Positions 1-11,743 of a DNA stretch of 64,000 nucleotides are shown here, piece by piece (the stretch's first letter is position 1; every line of letters begins with the position of its first letter). Source of the stretch: Adenanthera pavonina (lineage: Eukaryota; Streptophyta; Magnoliopsida; Fabales; Fabaceae); contig JAIVEN010000012.1 in the NCBI GenBank assembly GCA_026686845.1, forward strand, positions 15,750,501 to 15,814,500. The letters run 5' to 3'. A program made the translations under genes and the position numbers. The notes below the pieces were generated by a model. It was not told the origin of the DNA. It did no database searches and worked only from the letters and a program-made list of their open reading frames with translations.

Positions 1-49
1 CTACTTCTTTCGAGTTTTTATTAATTCTAGACTCCTTTTTTTTTTTAAA

Positions 50-2390
50 TATTGGAAGGAAGGCCAAGCCCATTAATTCTAGATACCTTGTAGTTTTTGT
101 CTCCATTTCAACAAGATTCAACCTTTTTTTTTTGCAAGAATAGGCTCAAGCCCAGAAATAAAAAGCAAAAACCAAAAAACGAAAATTACAAACATAACAA
201 AACCTTCATCCCTCCACATAATTATAGGAGAAGTCTTTTTGTCCTCTCACTGCCACCCCACCACTGTCTTCGAATATGATTCATGTTAGCCAGTGCATCA
301 GTACACTTATTACCATCTCTTTTAACTTGCTTCACTCGAATCTTCCAAGAATACTAGCTCGATTTAATATGCTTCCAATCTCTCATTTAAAATAATCAAT
401 ATAGAATAAAAAATATATTAATCTAATTATAACCGATTTAACCAAGAGCAACAAACCGTGAATCAATACTTCAATGGATTAAACGACCTGTTCACTTCTA
501 ATGACATTGGCCTCAACAAAGGTGAGATTTTTTTATGATTTATTTTTTTAACCTACTTTTGATACACTTCTTTGCTTCTTAAAATAGAATTACTTTAATT
601 GAATTATATGAATTAAGAATGAGAGTTAATTCTAATTAATTATCTTAATTTTTTTAAAAATCATAATTTTTTTTAAAATCATTCTTATTTAATATCTTTC
701 TTTTTTTCTTTATGATATATTAAATATGGACATTTTTTAAAAATGTATAATAAATATTACCTCATATATTGTAAAAAATTATATATTTAGAACGAAGATA
801 CAAAAACCCTATATTTAGAATTAAATAGAATAATTATTAGATTTTATGATAGACTCAATGCAGCATTTATGACCATATGATGACCCATGATGAACCAATT
901 TATATTAAAGGTTACAAAATACATGTACTCTACATGAAATGTTACAAAATATGAAGGGCCATAGTCCTAAGTTGATTATAGTCACTATTAGCTGGATATA
1001 ATTAATTGGCCAAAGTCATGCATTTATATCAAATACTAATGTATAAATTAACCAATGTTGACGCATCGTTTGATATTCTCGGAGATTAGGTATAAGAACA
1101 AAATAAGTAATATAAAACATAAAAAAGGTCCTTTTATTGTCTGCAAATCTTTTACTATCCCTTATACTGGAGAATATTACTTGGACTCATATTGTAGGTT
1201 CCTCTGGCTTTGTGCATTTTTTTTATATTATTTCAAATTTTCTTCACACATTCCATTAGTTTCGTACAATTTTGTTATTCTTTTAATGTTCTTCTACACA
1301 TTCCAACAAGATTTAAATATTAAAAACTTAAGTACAATCTTTAAAAAAATTTAAAGTCATTATTTGTTCTATAGATAAAAGATATCCAATTTAGGACTAG
1401 TTTATTTAAGCACATTAAAAAAGTAATTTTTAGATAATTTAAATAAATAATTAATTATTTAGAAATTTTATGAAAAAGAGAAATTATTTTGTATTTGGTT
1501 ATAATAAAAAATAATTTTTAAACTGTTTAACAATTAAAAAGAAAAGTAATAATTTATATTATAATATTTTTTAGGGTTAAATATTGTTACTTTTGTAATT
1601 TTTAAAGTTAATTAGTGCACCTACCCTCTTTCATTTTTTTTCTTATTTATCGCAATTGTTTTTTTCATAAGCTAAGCAAAAAATTATTGTTTTTAGATTT
1701 TGATTATTTTTAAAAGTTTAAACAAATATATAAAAAAAAATTTAAAAGCAATTTTTATAAAAAAAAATTGATTTTTTTCATTAAAAAATAAAAGTTGAAA
1801 CAAAACGGCTCTTACAATAGAAGAATTCATGGCATCATGCGAAAAAAAAAATTAAGAATAGGAATGATATGGTTTGTATGTTAAATATAACTGAAGGAGA
1901 TTGAGCTCAGTTAAAAAAAAAAATTGTTATTTATTAATAAGATATTTAATGTTACAGTTGATTTTAGTAGTATAGATTAGGAACACTTCATGGGGAACAA
2001 ATTTTGGACTCTTTCCCTCTATGTCAATGGATCAGCTTGAAGCTTATGAATCACATGCTATGAATTGTGGTCACAGATGAAAACGGCTTCTTGTCCACAA
2101 CAAATAACATTTCTCTAAAGAATGGGAAATTTTAACTAATAGTGATTTAATTGTCTTAAGTATAGTTGAGGGTTTAAACCTTATGGATGAGAAAAATGTT
2201 ATGTTAGGAAAACGGTATTTAATTAGGTTCAATAATACTCAAATTTGACTCAATAATATGAGATATTAGATAGTTATATTTAAAAAAAAAAGAAAAAGAA
2301 TGGAAATTTTCTCTCATGGAAGGATGTGAGAATGTGAATGAGAATATGGAAGACCCTGTCTCAATTGTCACATGAGTACTTATTATTTTA
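50..2390. repeat. Direct duplication, copy 1
   Basis: This stretch is the left copy of an old direct duplication. Collinear landmarks recur in 2630-4500: the segment around 53-120, the segment at 841-925 (a 'gatagactcaatg' core), the 1180-1380 block, the block starting 'ggcatcatg' near 1830, and the block ending in 'gtgagaatgtga' near 2330. The copies have diverged through substitutions and several large indels, including a private insertion at 1394-1811. I see no gene in it; the short open frames are interrupted and resemble nothing I know. Confidence 0.8.
1394..1811. mobile_element. MITE, PIF/Harbinger-like, 418 bp
   Basis: The element interrupts copy 1 of the flanking duplication exactly where copy 2 (around 3460-3485) is uninterrupted. 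It is bounded by TTA at 1391-1393 and TTA at 1812-1814, which fits the TWA target preference of PIF/Harbinger (Tourist) elements. The ends GGACTAGTTTATTTAAG and, on the reverse strand, GAGCCGTTTTGTTTCAAC are imperfect inverted repeats. No coding capacity is seen. A diverged relative lies near 34465-34842. Confidence 0.7.
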
Positions 2391-2629
2391 TTTGGCCACA
2401 GTCCTCAAGTTTCACCGTCATCTATTTTGTCGTTTTTAAAGTTTTTGTTTTATACAATGTCGTTTTTAAGTTTTATTGTCCTCGTCTCCCTTTTTTATAT
2501 GGGCCATATTGTCCTCTTTTGCACTTGCCAAACCAAATTTCAGTAACTTCCCAGTTCCATTGAAGGTCATTTGGGCTTTTACATCAGTTGGTTTTTATTA
2601 ATTCTAGATGCTTTTTTAAAAAAAATTTC

Positions 2630-4500
2630 TGGAAGAAAGCCGAAGCCCACTATTTCTTGATACATTAGTTTATTGTTTTTGTCTCCATTTCAACAATACA
2701 TGCTTTTTTTTCAGTAGACAGATTAGGCTCAAGGCCCAAAAATAGAAAATAAACCAAAAAGAAGCAAAATTACAAACATAACAAAACCTTCATCCGTCCA
2801 CATTATTATAGGAAAAGCCTAAGAAAATTCCACTATAGACATTGGCCTCAACATAGGTGAGAATTTTGGTTTTTATGATTTAATTTTTTGAACCTCTTTT
2901 CAATATCATTGTTGGGTTTTGTGATAGACTCAATGTGGTTTTTTTACCACATAATGACGCATGAAGAGACAATTTATATTAAGGGTTATAAAATAAATGC
3001 ACTTTACATGAAATGTCACAAAAAAATATGACAGGGCATAAGTTAATTATAGTCACTATTAGTTGGATTGGATATAATTAATTGGCCAAAGTCATGTATT
3101 TGTATTAAATACTAATATATAGATTAACCAATGTTGATGCATCTTTTGATATTCTCGGTGATTAGGTATGACTAACCGTATAAAAACAAAATAACATATA
3201 AAAAAAATAATAAAAAAGGGCCGTTTATTGTCTGGAAATCTTTTACTATCCCTTACTTTAGAATATTACTTGGACTCATGTAAGGTTCCTCTGGCCATGT
3301 GCAATTTTTTCTATTATTTCAATTTTTCTTCACATGTTCCACTAGTTTCGTACAATTTTGTTATTCATTTAATATTTTTCTACACATTAAAAAAGTACAT
3401 TCTTTAAAAAAAATTTTAAGTTATTATTTATCCCATGTATCATATGAGAAAAAGATATCCAATTTACTCAATTGAAGAACCCATGGCATCATGGGAAAAA
3501 GAAATTAAGAATAGAAATGATAGAGTTGAATTGTTATTTATTAATATGACAATTAATGTTGTCGTTGTGTCATGGATTAGGGACACCTCATGGTGATATG
3601 TCAATGAGTCAGCTTGAAACTTTTGAATCACATGGTATGTGCACTGTAATCCCAAGTGGAAACGGGCTTCTTCCACCACAAATGATATCTCATATTATAA
3701 AGGGATTTCATATTATATTTTTAAATTTTTAAAAACAAAGCAAATTTTTCAATTTTACTCCTATTAACTTCACTCTTTTCATTAAATACTCCTTCCGGTC
3801 CACAATATAGGCTATGGGACCTTTTTTTTTGTCCATAATATAAGGTGTAGAGATCTAAATAGATAATTTTACCCTTATTATATTCAATTATGTGAGTTGG
3901 TTGCTTTTCTCTTTCTTACACTTATAAAGCTCATAAGGAATTACTTAGTTTAATTATTTTAATATTTCTTTAATAAATAGGGGTAAATTTAGAACTTTTG
4001 GTATGTTTAAGGATGTTTTTTAATTTTTTTAATGGGTGTAAAAATGAGTTTTATACCATATAATATAAACCGGAGGGAGTGTAACATAAATTATAATACT
4101 AATAATACAATAAATAAAGGATACAAATGATAAATTGTTACATATTAGCTTATATTATAAGATAAGAAAAATTCTTCATATTACTTTATAATAGAAGATA
4201 GAGGGAGTACCTCTATAAAGAAGGGAGAATTTTAATCAATAACATTTGGATTGACTCAGAGATTTGATTTTCCTTAAGTTAAAGGTTCAAATCTTATAGA
4301 TGTAAAAAATTATATTGGAAGATTTACTCCAATTAAGTTCAATAATGCTCAAATTTAATTTGGTAATATTGGATGTTAAATAGTTGTATAAAAAAAATGG
4401 ATAATTTTCCCATATAAAAAGAGAATGTGAGAATGTGAGTGAGAATATGGAAGAGCATGTGGAAGATAGCTAGTCTGAACTGTTACAAACTTACAATAGT
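2630..4500. repeat. Direct duplication, copy 2
   Basis: Right copy of the duplication described at 50-2390, in the same orientation and order. It lacks the 418-bp element of copy 1, but carries its own extra ~500 bp between about 3690 and 4215, which includes a Stowaway-type element at 3789-4079. The 2390-2630 stretch between the copies contains nothing recognisable. Confidence 0.8.
3789..4079. mobile_element. Stowaway-type MITE (Tc1/mariner)
   Basis: The left end reads CTCCTTCCGGTCCACAATAT, and the reverse complement of the right end reads CTCCCTCCGGTTTATATTAT. These match the CTCCCTCCGTT-type terminal repeats of plant Stowaway elements. A TA precedes the left end at 3787-3788; the right-hand TA is displaced by two bases (4082-4083). 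The element falls inside sequence that is absent from the paralogous copy at about 2100. Non-coding, 291 bp. Confidence 0.75.
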
Positions 4501-5640
4501 GAGAAATATTCTCTTTTAACTCTCATATTTCACAATTTCTTAATTACGATAACTAATGAATTAAAACATTGTTAACTAATCATATTAGGAAAAAAAATCT
4601 CATGATTGAAATTCAAATAATTAATTAAAATAATATTCATCCATTGACTCAATAAATAGATTATCTAAGGCTTGTGGAATCAGGTTAGCCCATCAATAGC
4701 AAGCCACTCCACAAACTCTAATAGTTATAAAACTAATAAACATATAAATAATTTTATAAAAATAAACATATAAATAATTTTATAAAAGAAGGATATAAAT
4801 TTTAGAGAGAAGAAAGGGAAAAATGTTTCTTATTGGCTTCAAGATAATGGAATGCTTAGTATATGATCATTATTTATAAGACATAAATCCCAAACCTTAA
4901 ATATTAATGCAAAAATTAGAATTACATAAAGAAAAAAGCACATCTAAATAATTGTATAATATATAATATTTGGAGGTTTTTATATAACAATAATAATAAT
5001 ACCCTGAAAAAATCATTCAATATATTTATATGACTTAAAGGTGGAATAGAATTTTAAAAGATTTTAAAAGCCCATTTTGAGGATTATGAATATCTACACA
5101 TTATCGTAATGTTTACAACATCAAATTATTGATAGGGAGAAAAGTTAGTGAGCCATCATCATTTTTCTTCTTTCTCCCTCTTCCCCCTAAAAAAAATAAA
5201 AAAAAAACAAAAACCAATCCAAACAACGAATCTAATCAATATCGGTGACAGGTGACATAATAGTTTTTTGCTTTATGGAAGAATTGTGAAGCATATTAAA
5301 TGGGAACATCAACCAATGCATGTACTAGTGATAAAAAATTGGCAAAATTTTAATGGTGTGTAATAAAAAATACATTTTAAATACTAAATTAATAATTAAT
5401 AATAATATTAAAAAAATTTTATTTTTTTACCGTTAATCAGAATTAAACTTTTATTGTAACATCTTTTAAAATTCTAATTTTTTAATATAAATATTTTTAA
5501 TTTTAAATATCTGTTAAGACTTTGTTCGAAAGCTGCTTGGCGACCGAACAGCCCGCATAACTAGGCAAAAAGTTACAAAAGAAAAAGACAAGAATTAACG
5601 GTGGACGTTAAAATGGAGTAACGATCGTTAGGTAGGACCA
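4501..5640. other. AT-rich intergenic sequence
   Basis: No gene or element recognised. A 29-bp unit containing 'aacatataaataattttata' is repeated twice around 4738-4790. The last part (5500-5640) is the upstream flank of the LEA gene. Confidence 0.6.
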
Positions 5641-5642
5641 TT

Positions 5643-5651
5643 ACGTACGTG
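5643..5651 (+). promoter_or_regulatory. Candidate ABA-responsive element (ACGTG core)
   Basis: ACGTACGTG lies about 160 bp upstream of the LEA start codon. The ACGTG core is the binding core of ABA-responsive bZIP factors and is expected in promoters of dehydration or seed LEA genes. A single short motif, so this is inference from motif and context. Confidence 0.35.
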
Positions 5652-5809
5652 TTAGGTACGAACAAGAATAAAAAAGGCCATTCCTTCCACCAACCTCCTT
5701 CCCACGCTTTTTCTACCCCCTCTTTCTCCCTCTCTCCAGGACACTCTATTTCCCGTCTCTTCAATTCCTCACTCTCCTTCTTCTTCCTCTTTCGTTTAGC
5801 TTTCTTTGT

Positions 5810-8800
5810 ATGGCCGCCAATTCCAATAGCCGAGGAATAGCCAGCGTCGGGAAGCGACTCGTCAATCAGATCTGGCTGGCCAACACTTCCAGGTTCCACT
5901 CTCATCGATTCCTCTGGACCTTTACTTTTAATTTCACTGAATTTGTAATTTCCACCTTATGCTTGCCTTCCTGAATCTTCTTTTAATCACTCGCTGATTG
6001 GTGGTTATCTTCGGTTTGTTGCTTGGTGTTGCTTGAAACATTAGCATTTATTTGTTTATTTTACTAGAGACTAACAAATAGCAGAGTCAAATTTTTTTGA
6101 TTCTGGATCGTTTTGAGGCATGTCTATTTTATGGACGAAAAATACATAATTTGTAAATTTTAGTTCATACTTGCCTTACTGAATTTTTTTGTTTTCACGG
6201 TTTACTTTCTGATTGGTTTTATTTGATTTGTTACTTGGTTGTGCTGGGATCATATACATGCATTTGTTTATTTTGCTGGAGACTGGCGAATAGCAGAGTG
6301 ATGAATTTTTTGGCGATCCAGTCCTTTTTCATTTTTAAAATTCAGGATGAAATAGGATGGAAGTTTTAAATTTTTAGGTTCAGGATCATCTGGAGGCATG
6401 CTGTTAGTTGCTTCCTTGCCGGGAGAAGTTAAATTAAGATTTTCTTAGGGTTTTCAATCGTTTGCTCTATGTTTCGCAGATCATTTTCTGGGTAGTTTCT
6501 CTCTTGTCGCTTTGATTGTTAATTTCGTGGGAATCTTTTCTGATGTTTGTGGTTTAATTCAATTCATATCATTGAACTGATTCCTCGTGATCCCTCCAAT
6601 TTTAAATGATATGTTGGAGCTGAAGAAAGTTGAATATGGTCTGAGTTACCAATGATATTATGCTTGGCTCGCATATTTAGAAGGTTATTTAATTGCCATA
6701 TCCCACTTTGTCCTATCCTAAGAGTAATATTTTAAAGACTTTTTCTCCCTTGCTTGATTCGTGGGAAAATAATGAAAAAGAAATCTCAAGATTTTTCCCG
6801 GAAAATTAGGCCCTTCCTTGGACTGTAAAGACAACACCTGGCTAGAATGTTGTTCTACTTTTTTTTATCAATTGGGGTAAAGAAAATCGTTCTATATTTT
6901 AGTTCTCATCGTTTATTTATTTATTTTTTAATCCTTCTCTTGTTTTCCTTATGCCACTCTCTTGCCATATGATATTTCCCAAGCCTTATCTATTCTTCTC
7001 TTGCCCATGTTGTCAACATCATCCTCATCTTCACCACCACCGCCATGGACATTTGCCCTAAAAAAATCTTTTTTGCTTCCATAATTCTATCCAGAATACA
7101 TAAATTAATTGAGGCCATCTTATCTGCAATTTTTGTTTGTTTTTGGCAGTATTGTACGTGGTACGTAGAGTTTGATTTAGTAAACTGAAAATGCCATCAG
7201 TCCTGGGTTAGGAGAATCAAGAGAAGGTCTTTGTACATTGTTGACAGTTCAATCTTGGTCTATAATATTGGCCAAAAGAAAAATCTTGGACTATAATAAT
7301 TTTTATTTTGGCCAGATGGTCTATAATAAGTTGCGTGACATATCCCAAAGTGGGTGTGTTCAATAAGGGGACCTCACCAGAAAATGACCCCCGCGTAATG
7401 GATGATTAAATGGAAATGCATCGGGTGCTTTTATAGTGATGAGCACACCCGTCCAGATTTAATTTAATTTAATTATTATGTTTTAATATATTTTTATTTT
7501 AATATATACTTTTTTCGTCTATATTATAAGATATTTTTATATGATAAGTTTTTTATTTAAAATATACGACATTGGATATATTTTTTTTGTTTTATCTTTA
7601 TTTTTAATGTTTTATTTTTTTTCATTTATAATTTTATAATAATAACATAATGTGATATTATTTTTTACATTGATTTTAGTTGAAAAAAATGATTTTTTTT
7701 AATATACATATAATTAATATAAAATATTTTATAATGTGAATATGAGAAAGTACATAATCTAAAATAAAAATAATTTTGTAATTGCTGCTCTTTAAAAAAA
7801 AATTGTTATTATTAATAAAAGTAGAAAATTTAACTATCCAAATTAAACCTGAATGATTAAGTTTTGTTTGAAGAAATTATTTTTTTTGTTTTTATATATA
7901 AGGTTTTTTATTCTGATCTTAAATATAAGATTTTTTACAATATATGTGGTAGTATTTATTATATATTTTTAAAAAATATTTTTTTTAATATATCTAAAGA
8001 GAAAGAGATTAAATAAGGATAATGTTAAAAAAATATTAGAATTTTTGAAGAAATTGAGATAATTAATTAATTTTAATTTTAATTTTTAATTTACATTATT
8101 CGATTAGAAGAGTTTTTATTAAGGATTAGGAGGAGTAAAACTAGATGGTTTATGTGTTCGTCAAAGTGTTGAAAATTGGGTGATAATCACTTTAATGGGT
8201 GTGATGGGTACCAATGAAGGTCCTGCATTAATTAGGCTTGTTCCAGTGTTGTGCTTATCTGGTGAATTCCCTTTCATCTAGGAACACCTATCACTTTACA
8301 CCACGTGTTAATATTGTTTAGTACCCTTACGCTAAAGGAAAAAAATCTTGGATCATATTGCCATTTGGTGCCATGCTCCCATCCCTACTGCTTTTTGCTT
8401 TACTCTCCTTATACGGTGAGTTTTGGCTGTTTCTTTACTCCTTCCCCATCCGTCCTTTTTAAATGTTATAATTTTAGTTTCTTCGGCGATTTAAATTTGG
8501 ATTTTCTAATCTTACAAATGATTTTAGTAGGACCAAGTGAAAATTTATCGACGTTGTTTGTGTCTGTATTTCTCCCCCACCCTCCATCCTTTTCTTATTT
8601 TGATCCATACTCAGATTCTGAGCTGAATTCTTTTTGTCAGTTAATCTATTTTTTATGAAAAATATCTGAATTTAGTTATCATAAAATATATTTGTATAAA
8701 TGTAGATTTAATTTTTTATTTAATTTACATATAATATTAATTAAGAGTTCTTTAATATGTTAAATATATCTATATATTGATTTATTTTTATGTAATTGGA

Positions 8801-10791
8801 TGATGTATCCTAATTTTTTTGGTTGAAATCATCAATGATATGGAAATGAATTGCAAATATAAGTTTTTAATATGTTTTTTATATTTTTTTTATAAAATTA
8901 ATATATAATATATATAGTTTCAATTTATATATAAAAAATTATATAATTATACATAATTTATCTTGTAAGTTATCCAATTGTTCTGAAGAATTAAGTAGGA
9001 TAAATGTTAAAAATTAAATTAATAATATAAAATATATCTTATTTTAGAAAATGGGCCCCCGGCGGCGGTGCGGGGCCCAACACTAAAAAGAATCTTGATG
9101 CTGCGGCCGCCCGTTTAGATTGTTTATCTTTGGATGTTGTAGTGTTAAAAATTAAACTAATAATATAAAAGTTGAGTGATGTAAAAACAGTGTTTCATCT
9201 ATCATATAAACTCTGGTGATAAGCAAAGGCAAATGTTTTGTTGCAAGTGGATAAGATGTAAGTGCTCAATGTATGGTCTGCTTGGGCTTTTCTCAGTGTC
9301 TACATAATAATATTTTAAAGCCCAAAAGTGGTTGTCCTTATCTCCTCCATATCATACAGTATTATGCCCATATGGCATCACGTGACCACCATTCCTTTGT
9401 TGTTTTGTTTTTTTCCGGGCCTGGACGTGACGTGGCCGCCATTCGTCTTCTTGATAGTATAAAGATCTTTATGCAATTATTAACACAAAAACCCAAATTT
9501 TCGTTCTATGGCACATGCATGTTATTAATCCACTTGGATTTCGTGCAGTGCTACTTCTTTCCCAATGGCTCAAGTGCTCTACCAAAAACAGAAAAAATCT
9601 ACTATCATTTTATTTGGAGACAATTGATTTTTGGTGTCAAAAAATGAGATATTTGATTTCTGATACCGTAGTTTATTTTTTTTATAAGTCATATTTGATT
9701 TTTTTCATAAATAATACTTGAAAATTTTTAACTGAGACTTAAATTTTTCCAACTAAGATTTGATTTTTTTTCTCGAAAAAATGAATTGTGGTACCAAAAA
9801 CAAAGTAGCTTGATTTTTGGGTGCCAAAAACTAGGTGTCTCTTTTATTTGTCATTTTTTATATTTTTAAATGTATTATTTTATGTTATTTTAGAAAATTA
9901 ATAAAAAATTAATATTTGTTTTTCAGTTATACTCTTAAGCAATTACTAGTATGTAGTTCTTTTTTTGTAATTTCATGCTCCTGAAAGTAGTAATAATTAA
10001 GGGTAATTCAGTAAAATTATATAATTTATTATGTTATTTATTGTCATTCTTGATTCTTGTGCTATAATCATAAAGGACAAAGAAAATGGGTGGAGGGAGT
10101 ATTTAATATATAAATAAAAATATGAAAATAACACAACATTTTTAACTTTTACATTGAAGCTGAGCAAGCGAGTGAACTGGGTACTATAGTGTATTTACTA
10201 GTAGTCTATTTTTTCACACTTTTCTGGAAGTTCAATTTTTGTTGTAGTCTATTTTTCACACTTTTCTTTAAGTTCAATTTTTGTTTCTCATTTCATGTAT
10301 TATATTATAAGGATTGATCGTGAGTCGAGTTGTGTAGACAGAATATTAATGAATAAATGAATTTTTATGTGAAACCAGGGCTCAAGTTGAAGTTTGCCAG
10401 TTGATCGATTTATACAAAGTTTTATATTTCTTACCAAAAGCTATATATAGTTCGTTATTTTTTTTATTTACATTGTGAAATAAATTGATACAGGAGAGCT
10501 ACATACTGCTCATTGTATGAGAAGAATCCGGACGATCAGGTTCAACCCAGTGTGGTGCCTGACGATGTGATCCAGTCGGCCCAATCTGACAAGTACTGGG
10601 CTCCACACCCACAAACTGGGGTATTTGGGCCCAACACTGAACAATCGGGTCCTCCCTCTGCAACTGCAACCAACGGCGGAGAGCGGAGCTTCCACTCGGC
10701 CACCGCTGATGCCAGCACTGACACAGTGCTGGAGGAGAAAGCCTGGTTCCGCCCTGTGAGTCTGGAGGACTCGGAGAAGCCCAACAACTAG
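5810..10791 (+). CDS. Late embryogenesis abundant protein, At5g17165-like
   Basis: Two-exon gene: exon 1 5810-5892, exon 2 10494-10791, with a GT-AG intron of 4.6 kb. The joined frame is 381 nt, giving 126 aa. The N-terminus (MAANSNSRGIASVGKRLVNQ) is basic and amphipathic, as in LEA proteins of the LEA_3/SAG21-like group that enter organelles. The second exon has the conserved core DKYWAPHPQTGVFGP (about residues 57-71) and a C-terminal KAWFRPVSLED segment, both of which I recognise from the At5g17165-type LEA family. These small hydrophilic proteins are linked to drought, ABA and late seed development; the molecular role is not established. The start is the first ATG of the frame with a long basic leader. 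The intron is unusually long for such a small gene and holds a Stowaway element, a GC-rich insert and a possible mariner relic. An ACGTG motif lies upstream. Confidence 0.85.
7509..7750. mobile_element. Stowaway-like MITE in LEA intron
   Basis: The element begins CTTTTTTCGTCTATATTATA and the reverse complement of its end reads CTTTCTCATATTCACATTAT, an imperfect inverted repeat. It is flanked by TA at 7507-7508 and TA at 7751-7752, the target duplication of Tc1/mariner elements. It is 242 bp, AT-rich and non-coding. A related but more degenerate sequence may lie at about 7905-8135. Confidence 0.6.
9005..9170. repeat. GC-rich island between 27-bp direct repeats
   Basis: A near-identical repeat of the form gttaaaaattaaa, then y, then taataatataaaa occurs at about 9006-9032 and 9144-9170. 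Between the repeats lies a GC-rich block with GGGCCCCC (9053-9060), a second GGGGCCC and GCGGCCGC (9103-9110), in strong contrast to the AT-rich intron around it. The direct repeats suggest an insertion or a slippage duplication. No coding sequence seen. Confidence 0.5.
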
Positions 10792-11743
10792 CCTTATTAT
10801 CTTTCATGTGGGTTGCCATTATAGTTCAGAATATATATATATATATATATATAAGCGTATCTGAATAATATTAGTGTTTTTATGCTTACTAGGGTGAAGG
10901 ACTTGTATGAGCGTCTAGCTAGTTGTGGTTGTATCTTGTATGGTTCTTCCTTTACGTTCCCTGGAACTTTATGAGTAAATACATGGTAATGTTTATGATT
11001 TATCGTGGATTTCTATTTTGTGGTAGTTTAACCGTCATTTTTAGGAAAATACGTGGACATTTGTTGAATTCTGCCTCCTGACAACTGTGGTAAATAACTA
11101 GGCATATAAATATTTGAAGAATAATAAGCTAATGCGAGTTGACAAATTATCAAGGATTCAAATCAGAAGTCTTGTTTCACTCATGAGCGGGACTACAGTT
11201 TTACTTGATTGGCATTTTCAAGTAAATAAAAAAAAAAAAAGAATGTGTAATTGTCCAAGCTAAGCTTCTACTATTATTCCAAACATGCAATTTGAGTTTT
11301 TAGTTATAATTTTTTTCAAACTATTATGTATATCATAATGTAGCATGACAATGTTTATGTTTTAACAAAAATAAAAGCTAATATTATTTGGTTCTTTTAA
11401 AAGTAACTGTTTTTCTTTTCATGTAATGTGTGAGATAAATAATAAGTTAAAATAAAATTTTTAAATATTAAATTTATTTTTAAGTATTTAAATTCTATTG
11501 AAATATGTGAAAAGATATTGAATTAACAAAAATGAAGTTGTATACAACTAATAAAATATAAGTATGTAAAAAATTAAAAAAGGTTTTAAACTTTTCACAT
11601 TTTATATTAGATTTTGCATAATCATTTGTATCATTAAAATACCCAATTGAACTGCAAACTGATCTCATTATCACCAGCACCTCAATCTGTTACTGTTTCC
11701 CGATCCACATACATTACAATCTGATGGCGTGAAGGGATAACAG
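10792..11743. other. Intergenic: 3' flank of LEA gene, 5' flank of next gene
   Basis: Starts with the probable LEA 3' UTR. An (AT)n microsatellite lies at 10831-10852. The rest is AT-rich, with an in-frame stop immediately upstream of the next start codon at 11738-11740. No other gene seen. Confidence 0.6.
10831..10852. repeat. (AT)n microsatellite
   Basis: Eleven uninterrupted AT units in the 3' flank of the LEA gene. Confidence 0.95.

Noticed and set aside
2128..2295. B-box-like text in the two duplicated copies (here and at 4236-4400), read first as two SINE insertions
   Set aside because: Both lie at the same place of the large direct duplication, so they are one ancestral sequence; the A-box is poor and no target duplication was seen.
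5573..5905. 110-residue minus-strand frame over the LEA first exon and promoter
   Set aside because: Lysine/glutamate repeats come from the pyrimidine-rich leader read backwards. No family similarity.
10499..10819. Long minus-strand frames over LEA exon 2
   Set aside because: They are antisense shadows of the GC-richer coding exon; the plus strand has the conserved LEA motifs and a matching splice site.
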